In this document: positions 5,063-5,196 of the stretch, piece by piece
How positions within the stretch are numbered: position 1 is the stretch's first letter
Layout: every line of letters begins with the position of its first letter
Assembly: GCA_029239935.1 (NCBI GenBank)
Contig: JARBTY010000214.1
Span: 1 to 5,196 of the forward strand
Direction of reading: 5' to 3'
Length of the DNA: 5,196 nucleotides
Source: Clostridia bacterium
Lineage (GTDB): Bacteria > Bacillota_A > Clostridia > Lachnospirales > Cellulosilyticaceae
Program-made: the position numbers and the translations under genes
Notes under the pieces: generated by a model
The model's database searches: none
What the model was told of the DNA's origin: nothing
The model's input: only the letters and a program-made list of their open reading frames with translations

Positions 5063-5196
5063 CTAATCATTATAAGCAACACTTTGAAGCAGCGCCACCG
5101 CTTCTTCCTCTGGAAGTGCCTCACTAAAGTAATACCCCTGGATTTTATCACACTTATAGTGTTTTAGATAATCAAGCTGCTCTTTGGTCTCAACAC
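5063..5196 (-). CDS. EAL-domain protein, C-terminal 43 residues (cut by right edge)
   Basis: The visible end reads VETKEQLDYLKHYKCDKIQGYYFSEALPEEEAVALLQ plus six residues before TAG at 5065-5063. This matches the end of the EAL domain, which hydrolyses cyclic di-GMP. The family pattern is EGVETxxQLxxLxxxGCDxxQGYxFSxPxP, and the Glu of VET and the QGYYFS loop are kept. The signature ExL motif and most catalytic residues lie outside the window, so activity cannot be judged, nor whether GGDEF, PAS or membrane segments precede it. The protein ends soon after the domain, as is usual. No clear terminator follows; only short AT-rich stems occur between it and the VOC gene (4877-5062). Confidence 0.88.
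   Translation of the reverse strand, partial: VETKEQLDYLKHYKCDKIQGYYFSEALPEEEAVALLQSVAYND

Noticed and set aside
1..5196. Mobile elements, tRNA or rRNA genes, CRISPR repeats or defence genes
   Set aside because: No transposase or integrase sequence, no cloverleaf-like or rRNA sequence and no regularly spaced repeats were seen on either strand.

Overview
The window looks like chromosomal DNA from a low-GC, Gram-positive bacterium, most likely a clostridial Firmicute. The base composition is AT-rich, most genes carry strong AGGAGG-type ribosome binding sites, the promoters resemble the sigma-A consensus, and the protein variants are Firmicute-like. I cannot name a species.

The left four fifths is a divergent galactose-utilisation (Leloir pathway) locus. 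On the minus strand, galK (galactokinase) is followed by galE (UDP-glucose 4-epimerase), which runs off the left edge. On the plus strand, a LacI-family repressor (galR-like) is followed by galM (aldose 1-epimerase), which ends at a strong hairpin terminator. GalM supplies alpha-D-galactose, GalK phosphorylates it, and GalE interconverts UDP-galactose and UDP-glucose. The uridylyltransferase GalT is not in the window and may lie beyond the left edge.

The 220 bp between galK and galR holds the control region: one good promoter in each direction and three copies of an odd-length palindrome, TTTTA(G/C)TAAAA or close to it. One copy lies inside the galK promoter spacer, one lies between the two promoters, and one lies in the galR leader. 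The region has no CpG dinucleotide, so it has neither a canonical CcpA cre site nor a classical CG-centred LacI/GalR operator. The repressor also lacks the usual hinge-helix sequence of its family, which fits this unusual operator.

Right of the terminator is about 200 bp without a gene, holding two inverted repeats. Then come two minus-strand genes unrelated to galactose: a complete small VOC/glyoxalase-fold protein with all four metal-ligand positions, and the C-terminal 43 residues of an EAL-domain (cyclic-di-GMP phosphodiesterase-type) protein cut by the right edge.

Overall this is a fairly ordinary sugar-catabolic locus. The operator and hinge pairing and the galR leader are the parts worth a second look. 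I see no evidence of a mobile element, CRISPR array, RNA gene or novel defence system.
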